Source: Psychrobacter sp.
GTDB lineage: Bacteria > Pseudomonadota > Gammaproteobacteria > Pseudomonadales > Moraxellaceae
Length of the DNA stretch: 48,277 bases
Direction of reading: 5' to 3'
Assembly: GCF_018260395.1 (NCBI RefSeq)
Contig: NZ_JAGLBC010000005.1
Location: 1 to 48,277 of the forward strand
The notes beneath the pieces were generated by a model, which was not told the origin of the DNA, made no database searches, and saw nothing but the letters and a program-made list of their open reading frames with translations. Both the position numbers and the translations under genes were made by a program. Shown here piece by piece: positions 44,504 to 48,277 of this stretch. The stretch's first letter is position 1, and each line of letters starts with the position of its first letter.

Positions 44504-46333
44504 ATGTCGCAAGCTCAAATTGATGAAATCTTTGCATTACTTGATAGCGCCGCCAAAGTATTGATTGATCAAGACGTATTGCCAGTAGATTGGCAAAATA
44601 ACAGTCAAATTACCCGAAGCAAAAGCCCTGAGCACGGCGACTATGCCAGTAATATCGCTTTAACTGCCGCCAAAGCAGCCAAGTCAAATCCACGCCTTTT
44701 AGCAGATCAGCTAATCGCGGCATTACCTGACTATGATAGCATTGCTAAGTTAGAGGTGGCCGGTCCTGGTTTTATCAATATATTCTTAAATACTGAAGCT
44801 AAGTTTGCTGTATTAGATGCAATCTTTGATAAACATGAGCGTTATGGCTTAACTGATGAATTCTCCGATAAAAAGATTCAAGTAGAGTTTGTTTCCGCCA
44901 ACCCAACTTCAAGTTTGCATGTGGGTCATGGTCGTGGTGCTGCTTTTGGTATGAGTGTTGCTAACTTATTGGAAGCAGTGGGTTATCATGTCACACGTGA
45001 ATACTACGTTAATGACGCAGGTCGTCAAATGGACATCCTAGCCGCTAGTACTTATTTACGTTATTTAGAATTAAATGGTGAGCAAGTACACTTCCCTGTA
45101 GGTGGCTATCAAGGCGATTATGTGACCCAAATTGCCCAAACCGTCAAAACTCAGCAAGCAGATGCTTATGTTCATCCTTATGCTGAGATTAGCAATAACG
45201 CTCCTGAAGATGAAGTATCTCAAGTTAGTGAAGCGGGCGCAAAAGAGATAGTCTCTGGTGATAAAAATGCGCATATTGACGTAATTATCGCCAACAGTAA
45301 AAAAGCCTTAGGAGCAGATTACGATATCTTCCTAAAAGCCGCTTTAAGTGACATCCTAGCAGACATCAAAGATGACTTGAATGACTTTGGGGTACGTTTT
45401 GAGCAGTGGTTTAGCGAAAAGTCTATTGCTGAAGAGATTGAGCCAGTACTCGCTGAGCTTGATAGCAAAGGTTATTTGTACCAAAAAGACGGTAACACAT
45501 GGTTCCGTTCAACTGACTTTGGGGACGAAAAAGACCGCGTGGTTCGTCGTGCCAATGGTTTGACCACTTACTTTGCATCCGACATTGCTTATCATAAGAA
45601 TAAATTTGAGCGTGGGTTTGATACGGTGATTAATGTTTGGGGTGCTGATCACCATGGATATATTGCTCGTGTACGTGCTGCACTGACAGCACTGGGTATC
45701 GATGAAAAACGTCTAGAAGTTATTTTAGTGCAGTTTGTAGCGCTATGGCGTGGTGAAGAAAAAATTCAAATGTCATCTCGTTCAGGCAAATTTGTGACCT
45801 TGCGTGAGTTGCGTGAAGAAGTGGGTAATGACGCCGCACGTTTTTATTATGTGGCCCGTAAGCCAGAAGTCCACATTGATTTTGATTTAGAATTGGCGAA
45901 GTCGCAGAGCAAAGACAACGCCGTTTATTACATTCAATATGCCCATGCTCGTGTCTGTAGTGTGCTTGAAAAAATCAATGACAAAGGTTTTACCGTCGAT
46001 GATGCACAAGGCCAAGCGCAGCAAATATTGCTACAAGCAGAAGCCGAAAGCGAGCTTATGAAATTAATGGCCGCTTACCCAGCCACCTTAAAGCGAGCTG
46101 CCACAGGTTATGACCCACATGTATTAACCAATTACTTAAAGGATTTGGCCTCATTATTCCACGCTTGGTATAACGACAATCGTATTTTACCAGTGAGTAT
46201 CATTGCTGATGAAACCCCAAGTCAAGAAGAGTTAGACTTAATGCAAGCCCGTTTGCGTCTGTCTAAGGCAGTGCGCCAAGTGCTGGCTAATGGTTTAAGT
46301 TTATTGGGATTGTCAGCGCCTACCAGCATGTAG
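44504..46333 (+). CDS. argS: Arginyl-tRNA synthetase
   Basis: Charges tRNA-Arg. It is a class I synthetase with the HIGH-type motif HVGHGRG (about 139-145) in FVSANPTSSLHVGHGRG. The degenerate KMSKS region (EEKIQMSSRSGKFVTLREL) is normal for ArgRS. The N-terminal tRNA D-loop-recognising domain (SPEHGDYASNIALT) and the C-terminal anticodon domain with YIQYAHARVCSVL are both present. At 609 residues it is longer than E. coli ArgRS (577); extra residues lie around 215-250. The end carries AGCATGTAGCATGT, a small duplication over the stop codon. A SPOR-domain gene follows, as in Pseudomonas. Confidence 0.97.
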   Translation: MSQAQIDEIFALLDSAAKVLIDQDVLPVDWQNNSQITRSKSPEHGDYASNIALTAAKAAKSNPRLLADQLIAALPDYDSIAKLEVAGPGFINIFLNTEAKFAVLDAIFDKHERYGLTDEFSDKKIQVEFVSANPTSSLHVGHGRGAAFGMSVANLLEAVGYHVTREYYVNDAGRQMDILAASTYLRYLELNGEQVHFPVGGYQGDYVTQIAQTVKTQQADAYVHPYAEISNNAPEDEVSQVSEAGAKEIVSGDKNAHIDVIIANSKKALGADYDIFLKAALSDILADIKDDLNDFGVRFEQWFSEKSIAEEIEPVLAELDSKGYLYQKDGNTWFRSTDFGDEKDRVVRRANGLTTYFASDIAYHKNKFERGFDTVINVWGADHHGYIARVRAALTALGIDEKRLEVILVQFVALWRGEEKIQMSSRSGKFVTLRELREEVGNDAARFYYVARKPEVHIDFDLELAKSQSKDNAVYYIQYAHARVCSVLEKINDKGFTVDDAQGQAQQILLQAEAESELMKLMAAYPATLKRAATGYDPHVLTNYLKDLASLFHAWYNDNRILPVSIIADETPSQEELDLMQARLRLSKAVRQVLANGLSLLGLSAPTSM

Positions 46334-46488
46334 CATGTAAAAGTTAGCTTATGAGGTTAAGATGTTTCTTTTTTAAGCTGCATACCTTATCAATTAGTAA
46401 GTTGCCTTAATTTGTTATGCTAGGTTGATAAAGTTGGCTATAACTATAACAAACATGCCCCGATTGAATTTGAAAGTGGAGAAAGTTT

Positions 46489-47316
46489 ATGTTAGCAAAA
46501 AAACCCAAAGGTGCGGTAGAAACACGACAAGGCGGTGGGATGGCTAGCTTACTGTGGATGTTCCTAGGGGCCTTATTAACCGTAATATGTATAGTGGTGC
46601 TGTATCTGTGGAATCCCTTCGATATGGGTTCAGAAAAAAAAGCCGAAGAGCATACTGTAGCACCTATTACACAGCCTAAAAATAAAAACGAAGACTTTGA
46701 GTTCTATGATCTTTTGCCAGACCAAGAAATGATAAGCTTGCCTGATCAAGCGGTGTCTGTTGACGATAATATGTCTACTAACCCTACTGATTTACAGCCT
46801 GATGTGGTGATAACTGAGCCTGGTAGAAACCCTCAAAATCCAGATAATACTATTGTTAGTTCTGATAATACGGTTATTTCGGAAGATAGAACAAACACGC
46901 CAAAACCTAGTCCACAGTCGCCAACATCAAATAATGATCAAGACATCGTTATTGTGGAAGAACAAGGCACTTATGACGACCCTACGCCTGCAAATTCTCA
47001 GGACAATCCACAAGGTTCGACACAAAGCGATAAGGGTAATGGAGCTTCTCAAGCGGCAACCCTGCCTACATCAATGAAACAAAGCTACATACTACAAATA
47101 AATAGCTATAGTAATGCTGAAGAAGCCGATAAACGTCGTGCACAAGTACTCATGGCTGGAGTTGATGCTCGTGTCGTTAAGTCCAAAATGGCTAATGGCC
47201 AAGTGGTTTATCAAGTGGTTTCTCCTACCATGACCAATCGCCAAAACGTTATATCGGCTCAGCAGAAACTACAAAATAATGGTATCGATTCTTTGGTCGT
47301 TGAACAGCGTCGTTAG
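46489..47316 (+). CDS. SPOR-domain membrane protein (FtsN-like)
   Basis: A 275-residue bitopic inner-membrane protein: short cytoplasmic N-terminus, one membrane helix (about 19-41), a long polar Asn/Asp/Pro/Ser-rich periplasmic linker, and a C-terminal SPOR domain (about 198-275, SYILQINSYSNAEEADKRRAQVLMAG). SPOR domains bind denuded glycan strands at the division septum, so a role in cell division or envelope remodelling is likely. It follows argS, the same arrangement as in Pseudomonas. Whether it is FtsN itself cannot be decided, because linkers are not conserved. Confidence 0.88.
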   Translation: MLAKKPKGAVETRQGGGMASLLWMFLGALLTVICIVVLYLWNPFDMGSEKKAEEHTVAPITQPKNKNEDFEFYDLLPDQEMISLPDQAVSVDDNMSTNPTDLQPDVVITEPGRNPQNPDNTIVSSDNTVISEDRTNTPKPSPQSPTSNNDQDIVIVEEQGTYDDPTPANSQDNPQGSTQSDKGNGASQAATLPTSMKQSYILQINSYSNAEEADKRRAQVLMAGVDARVVKSKMANGQVVYQVVSPTMTNRQNVISAQQKLQNNGIDSLVVEQRR

Positions 47317-47363
47317 TATTGTCATTTATAATCTAAAGATGTGTGAAACAGGGTGTGTTAACT

Positions 47364-48122
47364 ATGGCAAAGGTCTCCTCCATTACGCGAGTACTGCAGA
47401 TTATCGAAGCAGTGTCTTATTCCGCTACGCCAACCACACCTTTAGAGTTATCCCAGCAACTTGATATTCCTAAGCCCACTATTCATCGTCTATTACAACA
47501 GTTAATAGAAGAGGGTTATGTTATGGTGGATATTACCGGAGGGATTGTTGCTGGAAAAAGAGTGCGTAATTTAAGTGTTGAGCTTTGGCAGCAGCGCCAA
47601 TTTTATAGCGAGCGTCATGTCATTTTGCAGCACTTGGTGCGTGATGTAAAAGAAACATGCGGAATTAGTGTACCGCATAACATGCATATGATTTATACCA
47701 ACCGTGCCAAGACTGAGTTACCGTTACAGATTTATTTGCCAGTAGGATCTAAGTCGCCGTTATGGTGTACTGCAACAGGTAAGCTATACCTTAGTCAATT
47801 ATCTCCTGAGCGACGTGGTAAAATGTTGCAAAATTTAAGCTTAGATAAGTTTACCAAGAACACCATTACTAATATTGATGAGCTTAATAAAGAGCTAGAT
47901 CATATTGCTGAAACTGGCATTGGCATCGACGATGAAGAGTTTATATCAGAAATGGTCGCAGTTTCGGTACCTATCTTAGATAAGAAAGACCGTTATTTAG
48001 CCTCCTTATATATGCACGCCCCAACCGTAAGAATATCCTTAAAAGATATGATGCATTTTGTGCCGCGTTTACGAGAAGCGGCGCTTGATATCCAGTCTTT
48101 GGTTTACGAATTGCAAAGTTAA
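47364..48122 (+). CDS. IclR-family transcriptional regulator
   Basis: An N-terminal winged helix-turn-helix (SITRVLQIIEAVS ... LELSQQLDIPKPTIHRLLQQLIEEGYV, about 5-50) precedes an IclR effector domain (TGKLYLSQLSPERRGKML, DDEEFISEMVAVSVPIL). The protein is about 252 residues. The track start is a GTG at 47343. The ATG at 47364 (MAKVSSITRV) is preferred, with AGGGTG upstream, and fits the family N-terminus. It begins 47 bp after the SPOR gene on the same strand. No catabolic genes lie beside it in the window, so the target is unknown. Confidence 0.92.
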   Translation: MAKVSSITRVLQIIEAVSYSATPTTPLELSQQLDIPKPTIHRLLQQLIEEGYVMVDITGGIVAGKRVRNLSVELWQQRQFYSERHVILQHLVRDVKETCGISVPHNMHMIYTNRAKTELPLQIYLPVGSKSPLWCTATGKLYLSQLSPERRGKMLQNLSLDKFTKNTITNIDELNKELDHIAETGIGIDDEEFISEMVAVSVPILDKKDRYLASLYMHAPTVRISLKDMMHFVPRLREAALDIQSLVYELQS

Positions 48123-48145
48123 TGCTTTACTTTACGTATACAAAT

Positions 48146-48171
48146 AGCCCAGGTCATTGACTTGGGCTTTT
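48146..48171 (+). terminator. Rho-independent terminator after the IclR-type gene
   Basis: A 10-bp stem (AGCCCAGGTC / GACTTGGGCT, one wobble) with a 3-base loop is followed by UUU. It ends the argS-SPOR-IclR direction of transcription. Confidence 0.75.
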
Positions 48172-48277
48172 CATGATAATTTTGATGCTAGACAGATAAA
48201 TAGGTACAAAGAATTCTAAATTTAAATCAAAGTACTATTCATCTAAGACATCACTGAGTTAAAACACTGTCGTCAAA

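Noticed and set aside
45770-45800. Loss of the KMSKS motif in ArgS
   Set aside because: Many bacterial arginyl-tRNA synthetases have a degenerate KMSKS. The QMSSRSG form here is normal for the family.

Overview
The window is a low-GC gammaproteobacterial chromosome segment. Gene content and order point to the Moraxellaceae, most likely Psychrobacter or a close relative. The grounds are a divergent gltA / sdhCDAB-sucAB-lpd-sucCD TCA block, a galU-pgi-pgm-ugd sugar-nucleotide cluster resembling the conserved flank of Acinetobacter capsule loci, and several small gene families common in this group (DUF2788, DUF1176, DUF1285). The genus is inferred from recognised protein families, not from a database search. 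No IS element, prophage, CRISPR array, rRNA or tRNA is visible.

Layout. 1-1.0 kb: a small HExxH protein. 1.1-16.9 kb: the TCA block. gltA runs leftward and sdhCDAB, sucAB, lpdA, sucC and sucD run rightward; together they cover citrate synthase, complex II, 2-oxoglutarate dehydrogenase E1/E2/E3 and succinyl-CoA synthetase. Wide AT-rich spacers (1.5 kb upstream of sdhC, 0.7 kb upstream of sucA) and internal hairpins separate its transcription units. 17-24.5 kb: galU, pgi, a divergent UDP-glucose-dehydrogenase-like gene that has lost its catalytic residues, then on the opposite strand a phosphomannomutase/phosphoglucomutase and a normal ugd. These supply glucose-6-P/glucose-1-P, UDP-glucose and UDP-glucuronate for surface polysaccharide. 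24.6-26.5 kb: mazG, an overlapping exported helix-hairpin-helix protein and a small membrane protein. 26.6-30.8 kb: a two-component Na+/solute symporter whose large subunit is broken by a one-base frameshift, and a Na+/alanine-type symporter. 31-37 kb: ETF-ubiquinone oxidoreductase, a DUF1285 protein, murI with an unusual insertion, a small acidic protein and an MltB-type lytic transglycosylase. 37-42.6 kb: a hexose-6-P mutarotase-like protein, tpm, msrA, then cmoA-cobU-cmoB, in which a cobalamin gene splits the tRNA wobble-uridine pair. 42.7-48.1 kb: DUF1176 and DUF2788 proteins, argS, a SPOR-domain protein and an IclR-type regulator.

Most of the window is ordinary housekeeping. Two things stand out. 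The first is the intact but catalytically disarmed Ugd paralogue between pgi and pgm. The second is a recurring pattern of short, degenerate tandem repeats of unrelated units (6-22 bp) at gene boundaries, several of which copy the start or stop codon itself (pgi, cmoB, galU, the ETF-QO gene, argS). I did not find a convincing new multi-gene system.
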